The notes under the pieces: generated by a model
The model's database searches: none
Told to the model about the DNA's origin: nothing
Seen by the model: only the letters and a program-made list of their open reading frames with translations
Shown here: positions 39,717-47,317 of the stretch, piece after piece
Position numbering within the stretch: position 1 is the first letter of the stretch
How the letters are laid out: each line of letters begins with the position of its first letter
Program-made: the position numbers and the translations under genes
NCBI RefSeq assembly: GCF_024220175.1
Contig: NZ_CP098502.1
Span: 1-64,000 of the forward strand
Origin: Paraconexibacter antarcticus
GTDB taxonomy: Bacteria; Actinomycetota; Thermoleophilia; Solirubrobacterales; Solirubrobacteraceae
DNA: 64,000 nt
Reading direction: 5' to 3'

Positions 39717-40017
39717 GCGGCCGCCCGTCCCCGCCGTCCCGGGCGCCCCGGGCCGCCCGCTGCGGGCCACCGCGCTCCGCTACCGCGCCGGGACCGACAC
39801 CGCGCCCGTCGTCGTCGCCGGCGGCTCCGGGCACGTCGCCCAGCGCATCGTCGACACCGCCCGCGAGGCCGGCGTCCCCGTCCGCGAGGACGCCGCGCTG
39901 CTCCAGGCGCTCGAGCAGCTCAAGGTCGGCCGCGAGATCCCCGAGGAGCTCTACGGCGCGGTGGCGGAGGCGCTCGTCTGGGCCTATCGCCTCACGCGGG
40001 CGACCGGGCGGGCGTAG
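39703..40017 (+). CDS. FlhB C-terminal domain homologue (FlhX/YlqH type)
   Basis: 104 residues equivalent to the cytoplasmic tail of the export-gate protein FlhB after its NPTH cleavage site: RATALRYRAGTDTAPVVVAGG, then VAQRIVDTAREAGVPVREDAALLQAL (seen in two stretches) and GREIPEELYGAVAEAL. No NPTH and no membrane spans. Such stand-alone tails can replace FlhB-C in substrate switching. It overlaps the FliK-like gene by 14 bases, a meaningful pair since FliK acts through FlhB-C. Confidence 0.8.
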   Translation: MSAPERPPVPAVPGAPGRPLRATALRYRAGTDTAPVVVAGGSGHVAQRIVDTAREAGVPVREDAALLQALEQLKVGREIPEELYGAVAEALVWAYRLTRATGRA

Positions 40018-40067
40018 ACGGCACCGGTGGGGTGCGTCGCGGCGGCCGGGCCACCGCGACCCGCCGT

Positions 40068-40268
40068 TCAGCGCCGCCAGAAGGCGAGGCGCTGCACCGA
40101 CGCCGTGAGGATGTGGCCCCACGTGATGTGGGTCTCGGCCCGCTGGGAGATCGCGTCGGCCGGGCTGAAGCGCTCCTCGTGGCCGGTCCCCAGGCGGAAG
40201 GTGCCGTCGTCCTGCCGGGTGCCGTTCACGTGGATCCAGCCGCGCTCGACGCGGATGTGCTCGCTCAT
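40068..40268 (-). CDS. small hypothetical protein
   Basis: 66 residues, not recognised. Begins SEHIRVERGWIHVNGTRQDDGTFRLGTGHEERF, which looks like a compact beta domain, and ends in a basic SVQRLAFWRR. Start at ATG 40268; the in-frame extension upstream is low-complexity and antisense to another small gene. No neighbour gives a hint. Confidence 0.5.
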   Translation of the reverse strand: MSEHIRVERGWIHVNGTRQDDGTFRLGTGHEERFSPADAISQRAETHITWGHILTASVQRLAFWRR

Positions 40269-40385
40269 GGGGCGGAGGGTACCCCCGCCCGCGCCGCGGC
40301 GGTCCGGCGCGGACGCGCACCGTGCCGCCGGAGAAGCTCGATTTCCGCCCTTGCCGTTCGCGCGCCGACCGTCCACACTCCGGGT

Positions 40386-40613
40386 ATGGGGACGTTCGGG
40401 GGCTGGATGAAGGCGCGGCGGGATGCCGCGGAGCCGGTGGCGCTCGGTGAGCTCCCCGAGGCCGAGGCGTGGCCGCTGCGCGAGGCGCGGCCGCATCCGG
40501 GCGGCCGGCGGGCGCCGGAGCCCGCCTTCGCAGAGGACCCCGCGAGCCGGCTGCGGCGCCTGGAGGCGCTGCGCCACGACGAGCTCTACGTCGAGCAGCA
40601 GCCGGCTCCCTGA
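40386..40613 (+). CDS. small hypothetical protein
   Basis: 75 residues, not recognised. Starts GTFGGWMKARRDAAEPVALGEL and ends with a helical RLRRLEALRHDELYVEQQ. No signal peptide or span. ATG at 40386 has no clear ribosome site. Followed after 21 bases by a small membrane protein gene. The charged, helical composition and GC3 are protein-like, but evidence is modest. Confidence 0.5.
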   Translation: MGTFGGWMKARRDAAEPVALGELPEAEAWPLREARPHPGGRRAPEPAFAEDPASRLRRLEALRHDELYVEQQPAP

Positions 40614-40634
40614 CCGCGGTGTAACGTCGCCCGG

Positions 40635-40796
40635 ATGGACGACGACGACGACTGGGTCGGGACGCCCCCGGAGGGGCGCATCACGCGGGACCGTGCCCGC
40701 CCCGGTTTCTGGGCGGAGCAGCGCATCGCCCGGTACGGCTTCGCCGGGCTCGGTGTCGTCGTGCTGCTGCTCGTGCTCGTCCTGCTCCTGCGCTGA
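40635..40796 (+). CDS. 53-residue single-span membrane protein
   Basis: A short gene: ATG 40635, TGA 40794-40796. The product begins with five aspartates (DDDDDWVGTPPEGR), then RARPGFWAEQRIARYG and a C-terminal membrane span GFAGLGVVVLLLVLVLLLR. Tail-anchored small protein of unknown role. It ends at a hairpin just before the IS element. Confidence 0.55.
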   Translation: MDDDDDWVGTPPEGRITRDRARPGFWAEQRIARYGFAGLGVVVLLLVLVLLLR

Positions 40797-40801
40797 GCGC
40801 G

Positions 40802-40819
40802 GGCGGGCCGCAGCCCGCC
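40802..40819. terminator. hairpin between the small membrane gene and the IS element
   Basis: GGCGGGC-CGCA-GCCCGCC forms a 7-bp stem (40802-40808 with 40813-40819); flanking CGCGGGC/GCCCGCG can add an outer stem. It was probably the shared terminator for the small membrane gene and fliA before the IS element came between. Confidence 0.5.
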
Positions 40820-40836
40820 GGGGCCCGCGACACTAG

Positions 40837-41834
40837 ATGGTTCGTTCCACGGATCGGTCAGGCGTAGTAGGCAGTGAGGTTGCGTGGTGGGCGGCCGAGG
40901 CGTTCGTTGAGAGCGATCGCGGCGGTGAGAGCGAGGAACTTGGCGGCCAGGCGGGTGCGGAGCGTGTGGAGCTCGCGGGCGCGGTGGTCCTCGAGGTTGA
41001 GCATGTCTTTGCATGTCCAGAAGATCGATTCCACGCATTGCCGGATCGGGGCCAGGTGCGGCTCTTTGCCGGCCTCGTCCTTGCGTCGGGGGCGGACGAT
41101 CGTGGCGCCGAGCGCGGAGGCTTGGGCGTGGAAGTCGCGGCCGGAGTAGCCCTTGTCGCCGATGACGGTGACCGGGCCGTTGCGGTGGCAGCGGGCGAGC
41201 ATGTCCAGCGCGACGTCTCGTTCGCCCGTTTTCGGGGAGGTCAGGGCAAGGGCGCGTGGAGTGCCGTCGGTCGCGAACAGGCCGTGCAGGCGGAAGCCCC
41301 AGAAGAAGCGGGAATGGCTGGCGCAGTAGCCGTACTCCGCGGCGTTGCCCAGGGCGCTGCGGCGCGTCGTTTCGACCGAGCGACCGCATTCGACCGGTGT
41401 GCTGTCGACCACGAGCAGGTCGTCGTCAAAGCCGTTGGTGTGGCGGGCGAACTCGAGGATCAGCGCTTCGATTTTGTCCGACAGGCGCTGGCGGCGTTTG
41501 ACGAAACCCGGGCGCTTGGGCAGTCGCGGGAACAGGTGCCCCAAGCGATGCGGTGCCATCGCCCAGAACTGCTCGTCAGAGCTGATCCGCAGTACCTGCT
41601 GAGCCACGCTCAACGTGACGACCTCCGCGTCGGTCAAGATCCGTTTGGCGTTCTTGCCCTTCGCAGGCAGGAGATCGTCGCAGGTGCAGTAAACAGCGAT
41701 CAGCAGCAGGTCGAGGTCGGCGTCCATCGAGGCCCCCAGGGTCGGCGTTGGCGAGATAGCACCGCCGACTTCGACCTGCCTGCTTATGTCACCTGCCTAC
41801 CCGACTCCTCCGCCCCCGCCGTGGAACGAACCAT
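40837..41834 (-). mobile_element. IS982-family insertion sequence, 998 bp, complete
   Basis: Ends ATGGTTCGTTCCACGG and its exact reverse complement CCGTGGAACGAACCAT are perfect 16-bp terminal inverted repeats (40837-40852 and 41819-41834). The element is flanked on both sides by CTAG (40833-40836 and 41835-41838), read as a 4-bp target duplication; because CTAG is a palindrome it could also be counted as a 20-bp repeat. It holds one intact transposase gene, so it may be active. Target CTAG was the stop codon context of fliA. Confidence 0.9.
40858..41727 (-). CDS. IS982-family DDE transposase
   Basis: 289-residue transposase with no frameshift. Catalytic triad candidates: Asp in VVDSTPVECG, Asp in VIGDKGYSG and Glu in QCVESIFW, the normal IS982 order. 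N-terminal helical part with EVVTLSVAQQ. ATG at 41727 is 108 bases inside the right end of the element. Confidence 0.93.
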   Translation of the reverse strand: MDADLDLLLIAVYCTCDDLLPAKGKNAKRILTDAEVVTLSVAQQVLRISSDEQFWAMAPHRLGHLFPRLPKRPGFVKRRQRLSDKIEALILEFARHTNGFDDDLLVVDSTPVECGRSVETTRRSALGNAAEYGYCASHSRFFWGFRLHGLFATDGTPRALALTSPKTGERDVALDMLARCHRNGPVTVIGDKGYSGRDFHAQASALGATIVRPRRKDEAGKEPHLAPIRQCVESIFWTCKDMLNLEDHRARELHTLRTRLAAKFLALTAAIALNERLGRPPRNLTAYYA

Positions 41835-42665
41835 CTAGGCGACGAGCTGGAAGAGCTGCTCGTCGGCGGTGAGCGCCTGGCGCAGCGTCTTCTTCAGCTG
41901 GCCGTGGATCTGGCAGACCCGCGACTCGGAGACGCCGAGGATCGTGCCGATCTCCGCGAGCGTGAGGTTCTTGACGTAGAGGAGGACCGCGACCTCGCGC
42001 TCACGCTGGGGCAGGCGCGCGAAGGCGGCGCGGAACTTGTCCTTCGCCTCGTCCTTGGCCGTCGCGTGCATCGGGTCGCTGCTCAGGTCGCCCGAGGCGA
42101 TCGTGTCGATGCGCTCGATGTTCGTCTCGTCGTCGGAGAGCACGAGGGTGTTGAGCGACGTCATGTCCGAGCGGGTGACCTCGTCGCGGTGACGGCGGAG
42201 CTCATCGACGGAGATGCCGCAGGCCTCGGCGAGCTCGTCGTTCTTCGGCCGGCGGCCGTGGAGCGTCGTGAAGGCGTCGGCGGCCCGCTCGATGTCGCGC
42301 TCCCAGCGGCGGACGGAGCGGGGGGCCCAGTCCTGGCGGCGGAGCTCGTCGAGGACGGCGCCGTGGATGCGGGTCCAGGCGTACTGCTCGAGCGTCGCGC
42401 CCTTGGCTGGGTCGTAGCGGTCGATCGACTGGATGAGGGCCTCGAGGCCGCAGGAGATGAAGTCCTCCACCTCGCAGCGCGCCGGCATCTCGCGCACCTT
42501 CTTGTAGACGATGTACTTCACGAGCGGGGCGAAGGTGAGGACGAGACGATCGCGCAGCGCCTTGTCACCGGTGCGGTCGTACTCCGTCCACAGGACGAGG
42601 ACGTCCTCGGCGGACATACGACGGCGGGTTCCGGTGGGGCGGGCGGTGGCGGTGGCGAGCGACAT
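41835..42665 (-). CDS. fliA: flagellar RNA polymerase sigma factor FliA (sigma-28)
   Basis: Directs RNA polymerase to flagellar promoters. The 276-residue protein has region 2 (LVKYIVYKKVREMP, DFISCGLEALIQSIDRYDP, YAWTRIHGAVLDELRRQDW), region 3 (ADAFTTLHGRRPKNDELAEACGIS, in a single block) and region 4 (LPQREREVAVLLY and LAEIGTILGVSESRVCQIHGQ). ATG at 42665 has AGAGGAG 7 bases upstream. Its TAG stop is part of the CTAG target of the IS element, so the protein is intact, but any downstream regulatory sequence is now displaced by about 1 kb. Confidence 0.95.
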   Translation of the reverse strand: MSLATATARPTGTRRRMSAEDVLVLWTEYDRTGDKALRDRLVLTFAPLVKYIVYKKVREMPARCEVEDFISCGLEALIQSIDRYDPAKGATLEQYAWTRIHGAVLDELRRQDWAPRSVRRWERDIERAADAFTTLHGRRPKNDELAEACGISVDELRRHRDEVTRSDMTSLNTLVLSDDETNIERIDTIASGDLSSDPMHATAKDEAKDKFRAAFARLPQREREVAVLLYVKNLTLAEIGTILGVSESRVCQIHGQLKKTLRQALTADEQLFQLVA

Positions 42666-42885
42666 CTCGCGGCTCCTCTGTTGCGGTTGCACGGTGGGGC
42701 GGACAGCGGCTGTATCGGAGTTGCTCGATTTTCTTGCTATCCCCCTTTCCCGGTATTCGTTCGCCGACATCCGTGGACGGCGGACTCCCCAGAAGTGGGG
42801 AGCTTCCGTCCGGCCCGTCTGCTTATGGATCGCGGTTCCGTCCGGCGGGGGTGCTCTCATGCGCGCGAGGGGCTCTGGACGCCGC

Positions 42886-42912
42886 TCAAGAACGCGGCGA
42901 TCCGGGCGAGCA
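42886..42912 (+). promoter_or_regulatory. candidate FliA promoter of the TPR glycosyltransferase
   Basis: GCTCAAG at the -35 (TCAA 42886-42889), 15-base spacer, GGCGAGCA at 42905-42912. One mismatch in the CCGA core. The -10 ends 46 bases before the ATG. The rest of the 293-base divergent spacer (42666-42958) shows only a weak TCCGATAC on the fliA side. Confidence 0.5.
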
Positions 42913-42958
42913 CCTGAGGGACACACGATCCGATCCCCGCCGGAGGCTCGAGTACCCG

Positions 42959-45394
42959 ATGGCCCTTCGTCTCACCGCGCTCGCCGATGCCGACGGCGTC
43001 GCGGACCCGACCCGCCCCACCACCCCCGCCCCCGAGGCGCCGTCCGCGACGGCGCTCGTCACCGGGCTGCTCGACCGTGCCGGCGCCGCGCTCGCCGCCG
43101 GCGACGCCACGGGATGGCGCACCGTCTTCGCCGCGGCCGCCGACCTCGAGGACCGGCACGTGCGGCACTACGCGCGCCGCCTCCTCACCCAGGCCGCGCT
43201 GACCGCCGAGGGCCGGACCCCCGCCCGGCTGGGGCCGCGGTACGCCGCGGTCGCCGACGCGCTGCTCTCCGTCCTCGAGGAGGAGCCGCGCGAGCCCGTC
43301 CTCCTGAACCACTGCGGCCTCGCCTTCTTCGAGCTCGGGCAGCTCGCCGCCGCCGAGCCGCTCTTCACCGCGGCGCACCGCCTCGACCCCCAGCTCCCGC
43401 ACGCGGCCGCCAACCGCGACGAGTGCCGCCGGCGCCGTCGCGCGGGGCAGACCGCCCCGCCCGCCGGCCTCGCGCCCGCCGTCCTCGCCGCGCTGCGGCC
43501 GCTCGCCGCCCGCGCGGGGAACGTCGCCGCGGCGGCGCGCCCGGCCACCGGCCAGCGCCTCTCGCTCTGCATGATCGTCCGCGACGAGGAGGCGATGCTC
43601 GGGCGCTGCCTGGACGCCGTCGCCGGCGCGGTCGACGAGGTCATCGTCGTCGACACCGGGTCGGTGGACGCCACCGTCGCCATCGCCGAGGCCCGGGGCG
43701 CCCGCGTCCTGCACCACACGTGGACGGGCGACTTCGGCGCCGCGCGCAACGTGAGCTTCGACGCCGCCACCGGCGACTGGATCCTCTACCTCGACGCCGA
43801 CGAGGTCCTCGTCGACGGCGAGGCCGACGCGCTGCGCGCCCTCACCGGCCACGTGTGGCGCGAGGCGATGTACCTCGTCGAGACGAACCACACCGGTGAC
43901 CTCGCCGACGGCACCGCGGTCACCCACGACGCGCTGCGCCTCTTCCGCAACCGCCCCGCGTACCGCTTCGAGGGCCGGATCCACGAGCAGATCGCGCACC
44001 GCCTGCCCGGATTCCTGCCCGAGCGGCTCGAGCGCACCCCCGTCCGCATCGAGCACTTCGGCTACCTCGGCGTCGTCCGCGACACGAAGGAGAAGTCGCG
44101 CCGCAACGTCGAGCTGCTCGAGCGGCAGGCCGCGGAGGGGGACGACACGCCGTTCCTCCACTTCAACCTCGGCTCCGAGCTCTCGGCCGCGGGCAACCAC
44201 CCCGCGTCGCTCGCGGCGTTCGAGCGGGCCTGGGCCGCGCTGAAGGACGACCCGGCGCTCGCGAGCTTCGGCTTCGCCCCGGCGCTCGCCGCCCGCCTCG
44301 TCCGCGAGCAGCGCATCGCCGGCGACGTCGCCCGGATGGACGCCACCGTCGCCGAGGTCCTGCAGCGCTTCCCGGGCCTCACCGACGTCGTCTTCGAGCA
44401 GGCGCACGCCGCCCGCGTCGCCGGGGACCGCGAGCGCGCCACCGCGCTGCTCGAGCGGTGCCTCGAGATGGGGGACGCCCCGTCCCGCTACTCCTCGACG
44501 GTCGGCTGCGGCACCCACCTCGCCCGCGTCGCCCTCGGCGAGGTCGCCCGCGAGCAGGGGGACCTCGAGCGGGCGGAGACGCTCCTGCGCGAGGCGCTCG
44601 CGCTCGCCCCGTCCTTCCTCGGGACCGTCGAGACGCTCGCCCGGGTCCTGCGCGCCCGCGGCGCCCGCGGGGACGAGGTCGTCGCGACGATCCACGCCGG
44701 CGTCGCCGCCGTCACGCCGAACGTCCGCTTCCTCCTCGCCGTCGCGCTCTACGAGACCGGCGCGTTCGCCGAGGCCGAGGCCGAGCTCGACGGCGTCCTC
44801 GCCGCCCAGCCGAACGCGGCCTGGGCGCGGGTCGCCCTCGCCGAGGCGCAGCTCTCCCAGGACCGCACCGCCGCCGCCGCGCAGACCGCGGCCGCCGTCC
44901 CCGGGGACTCCCCGGCGAAGGCCGCCGCGCTGCGGACCGAGATCTTCGCCCGGCTGGCGGACAGCGACACGGCGCGGGCCACTGCCGCGCTCGACGCCCC
45001 CGCCGCCCTCGTCCTGCCCGCCGCCGAGCGCGCCGCCTTCCTGGCCTGGGCCGGCGCGGACGTCCGCGTCCCCGGCGAGGCCGCCGACGTCGTCTGCGTC
45101 ATGCTCGACGCGCTCGCGCGGCTCGAGCGGTACGACGCGTTCGAGGCGCTCGCGGCCGTGCTCGCGCGGACGCAGATCGGCGCGCGCGACCGTCACGAGC
45201 GGCTCGCGTCCCTATACCTCCGTCGCGGCTTCCTCGAGAGCGCCGCCGACGAGTGGATCACGGTCGTGCACACGCTCGGGCCCGACCCGGCCGCGCTCCG
45301 GGGCCTCGCGGCCGTCGCGGCCGGCCAGGGGCTCGACGCCGACGCGGAGCTCTTCCGCGCCGAGGCGGACGCCCTGGAGCGCGCCGCCGCGTGA
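42959..45394 (+). CDS. TPR-containing family 2 glycosyltransferase
   Basis: 811 residues. After an N-terminal helical part with a TPR-like pair (LLNHCGLAFFELGQLAAAEPLF), a GT-A domain starts near residue 199 (RLSLCMIVRDEEAMLGRCL, VDTGSVDATVAIA, YLDADEVL near 278, and the acceptor-loop RNRPAYRFEGRIHEQI). From about residue 390 to the end are many TPR units. Large GT2-TPR proteins of this kind in flagellar loci are candidates for glycosylating flagellin. The FliA-like promoter and position between fliA and flaG-fliD support that; the sugar cannot be told. Confidence 0.85.
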   Translation: MALRLTALADADGVADPTRPTTPAPEAPSATALVTGLLDRAGAALAAGDATGWRTVFAAAADLEDRHVRHYARRLLTQAALTAEGRTPARLGPRYAAVADALLSVLEEEPREPVLLNHCGLAFFELGQLAAAEPLFTAAHRLDPQLPHAAANRDECRRRRRAGQTAPPAGLAPAVLAALRPLAARAGNVAAAARPATGQRLSLCMIVRDEEAMLGRCLDAVAGAVDEVIVVDTGSVDATVAIAEARGARVLHHTWTGDFGAARNVSFDAATGDWILYLDADEVLVDGEADALRALTGHVWREAMYLVETNHTGDLADGTAVTHDALRLFRNRPAYRFEGRIHEQIAHRLPGFLPERLERTPVRIEHFGYLGVVRDTKEKSRRNVELLERQAAEGDDTPFLHFNLGSELSAAGNHPASLAAFERAWAALKDDPALASFGFAPALAARLVREQRIAGDVARMDATVAEVLQRFPGLTDVVFEQAHAARVAGDRERATALLERCLEMGDAPSRYSSTVGCGTHLARVALGEVAREQGDLERAETLLREALALAPSFLGTVETLARVLRARGARGDEVVATIHAGVAAVTPNVRFLLAVALYETGAFAEAEAELDGVLAAQPNAAWARVALAEAQLSQDRTAAAAQTAAAVPGDSPAKAAALRTEIFARLADSDTARATAALDAPAALVLPAAERAAFLAWAGADVRVPGEAADVVCVMLDALARLERYDAFEALAAVLARTQIGARDRHERLASLYLRRGFLESAADEWITVVHTLGPDPAALRGLAAVAAGQGLDADAELFRAEADALERAAA

Positions 45395-45437
45395 CCCGCC
45401 GACCCACGTGTCCTCGTACGAACGGCCAGCCGCGCCC

Positions 45438-45464
45438 TCAAGCTGCGCGGCGCCCGTCCGACCA
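45438..45464 (+). promoter_or_regulatory. FliA (sigma-28) promoter of flaG-fliD
   Basis: CCTCAAG at the -35 (TCAA 45438-45441), 15-base spacer, TCCGACCA at 45457-45464. The -10 ends 64 bases before the flaG-like ATG, so the leader contains the CsrA-type hairpin at 45486-45505. Confidence 0.7.
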
Positions 45465-45485
45465 TCGTGAGGGACGTGACAGACC

Positions 45486-45505
45486 CCGGCCCACGGAAGG
45501 GCCGG
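45486..45505 (+). promoter_or_regulatory. CsrA-type hexaloop hairpin in the flaG leader
   Basis: CCGGCCC-ACGGAA-GGGCCGG: a perfect 7-bp stem with hexaloop ACGGAA, which fits ANGGAN, the loop bound by CsrA/RsmE proteins. It lies 10 bases upstream of the Shine-Dalgarno AGGAGG (45516-45521). Confidence 0.6.
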
Positions 45506-45528
45506 CCCCGAGTCCAGGAGGACCGACC

Positions 45529-45960
45529 ATGAGCATTCCCATCGGAACGCCGCCGGGCGCGAGCACCGGCGCATATGACGTGACCGGGCGGGCCGGCGCG
45601 ACGCACCCGGCCCCCGCCGTCGGTGCCGGTTTCGCACGGGTGTACGAGCTCGAGGAGGCCCGCCGCCGCCGGGCGATCCCGATCCCGCCGATCGCCGGGG
45701 ACAAGATCCCGCCGGAGGTCTGGGACGAGGTCGAGGCCGCCGCGAAGCTCTTCGACCAGCTCAAGGGCGAGGGCCGTCAGGTCATGTTCGACAACGACCG
45801 CCTCACGGGCAGGGTCGTCGCCTCGCTGCTCGAGCCGGACGGCGCGATCAGCAACGTGCCGCTGACCCAGGCCGTCGACCCGCAGGGCGCCCACACGACC
45901 ATCACCCCGCCCGCGTCGGACGTCGCGGCGGCGTACGGCCGCTCCGGCGGAGCGGCGTAA
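45529..45960 (+). CDS. FlaG-like protein
   Basis: 143 residues. The C-terminal half (VEAAAKLFDQLKGEGRQVMF and RLTGRVVASLLEPDGAISNVPLTQ) follows the FlaG pattern of a short helix, a beta strand, a TGRVV turn and a strand with I-x-x-V-P. FlaG proteins affect filament length and often precede fliD, as here (10 bases). The N-terminal part is Gly/Ala/Pro-rich. Start ATG 45529 with AGGAGG seven bases upstream. Similarity is weak, so another filament-cap accessory role is possible. Confidence 0.6.
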   Translation: MSIPIGTPPGASTGAYDVTGRAGATHPAPAVGAGFARVYELEEARRRRAIPIPPIAGDKIPPEVWDEVEAAAKLFDQLKGEGRQVMFDNDRLTGRVVASLLEPDGAISNVPLTQAVDPQGAHTTITPPASDVAAAYGRSGGAA

Positions 45961-45970
45961 GGAGCCCCTC

Positions 45971-47308
45971 ATGGCCGGTATCCAGCTCACCGGGCTCGCG
46001 TCCGGACTCGACACCGAGTCGATCATCTCGTCGCTGATCTCGGCGGAGAGCGCTCCGCGCAACAACATCCTCCTCACGCAGGCGGCGACGCAGGCGCGCT
46101 CCGACGCGCTGAAGGACGTCTCCTCGCGGCTGTCGGCGCTGAAGCTCGCGACGACGGCGCTGCGGTCCGCCGGCACGTGGGGCGACGTGCAGACGATCGC
46201 CAGCGCCGACACGACGAAGGTCGCGGCGCGCACGATCGCGGGCGCCGCCTCGGGCGGCCACACCGTCACGGTCGCGGGCCTGGCGCGCGCGACGCAGTCC
46301 ACGTACGACTTCACCCCGCCGGCCGCCGCCGACACGCTCACCGTCAACGGGGTCGCGATCCCCCTGACCGCCGGGGCCACCCTCGACGACGCCGTGTCCG
46401 CGATCAACGCGAGCGACACTGCCGGGGTCTTCGCCGTCAACGTCGGCGGCAAGCTCGCGCTCTCGTCCAAGACGACCGGCGCGGCCTCGACCGCGGCCGC
46501 GACCGGCGGCACCGTCGGCGCCGCGAGCACCGTCGCCGGGGCCGACGCGAACTTCACCGTCGACGGCGTCGCCTACACCCGCTCGTCGAACATCGTCAAT
46601 GACGCGATCGCGGGCGTGGAGCTCACCCTCAAGGGCGCGACGACCGGCACCGAGGTCACCGTGTCGCCCCCGGGGCCCGACCCCGACGCGATCGTCAACG
46701 CCACGAAGGCGTTCGTCGACGCCTACAACAACGTCGTCGACGGCATCCGCCAGCAGACGACCGAGCAGCGCGTCACGAACCCGGCGAACACGACCGACGC
46801 CCGCAAGGGCTCGCTCTTCAACGACACCGGGCTGAACTCGGTCCTCACGTCGCTGCGCGGCACGCTCTCCGCGGCGGTCCCGGGGCTCGCGGCGGGCATG
46901 GACCAGCTGTCGGAGATCGGCATCAGCACGGGCGCGAGCACGGGCTCGGGCACCCCGAGCGCGGACGCGATCGCCGGCAAGCTCACGTTCGACAGCGGCG
47001 CGCTGCGGACGCAGCTCGACAAGGACCCGCAGAGCGTGAAGAAGCTCCTCGGCGGCTCGCCGGGCACGAACGGCTTCGCCCAGGCGCTCGAGGGCGTCCT
47101 CACCCCGCTGACGCAGGCGGGCGGGACGTTCGACTCGCGTGCCTCGAGCGTGACCGACCAGCTCTCCTCGATCGCCGACCAGCTCACCCGCTTCGACGCG
47201 CGGATCACGGCCCACTCGGACCAGCTGCGCAAGCAGTTCGCCGCGCTCGAGACCGCGATGCAGGCGAACCAGGCGACGCTCGCGCAGGTCCAGAAGCAGT
47301 TCGGGTGA
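45971..47308 (+). CDS. fliD: flagellar filament cap protein FliD
   Basis: Cap (HAP2) that folds flagellin at the filament tip. The 445-residue protein has the N-terminal FliD motif IQLTGLASGLDTESIISSLI, the central FliD_C type region (VDAYNNVVDGIRQQT) and the C-terminal coiled coil (QLTRFDARITAHSDQLRKQF in part) ending in an AQVQKQFG-like sequence. Follows the FlaG-like gene by 10 bases; convergent with the protease gene after 9 bases. Confidence 0.95.
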   Translation: MAGIQLTGLASGLDTESIISSLISAESAPRNNILLTQAATQARSDALKDVSSRLSALKLATTALRSAGTWGDVQTIASADTTKVAARTIAGAASGGHTVTVAGLARATQSTYDFTPPAAADTLTVNGVAIPLTAGATLDDAVSAINASDTAGVFAVNVGGKLALSSKTTGAASTAAATGGTVGAASTVAGADANFTVDGVAYTRSSNIVNDAIAGVELTLKGATTGTEVTVSPPGPDPDAIVNATKAFVDAYNNVVDGIRQQTTEQRVTNPANTTDARKGSLFNDTGLNSVLTSLRGTLSAAVPGLAAGMDQLSEIGISTGASTGSGTPSADAIAGKLTFDSGALRTQLDKDPQSVKKLLGGSPGTNGFAQALEGVLTPLTQAGGTFDSRASSVTDQLSSIADQLTRFDARITAHSDQLRKQFAALETAMQANQATLAQVQKQFG

Positions 47309-47317
47309 CGGCGGCGC

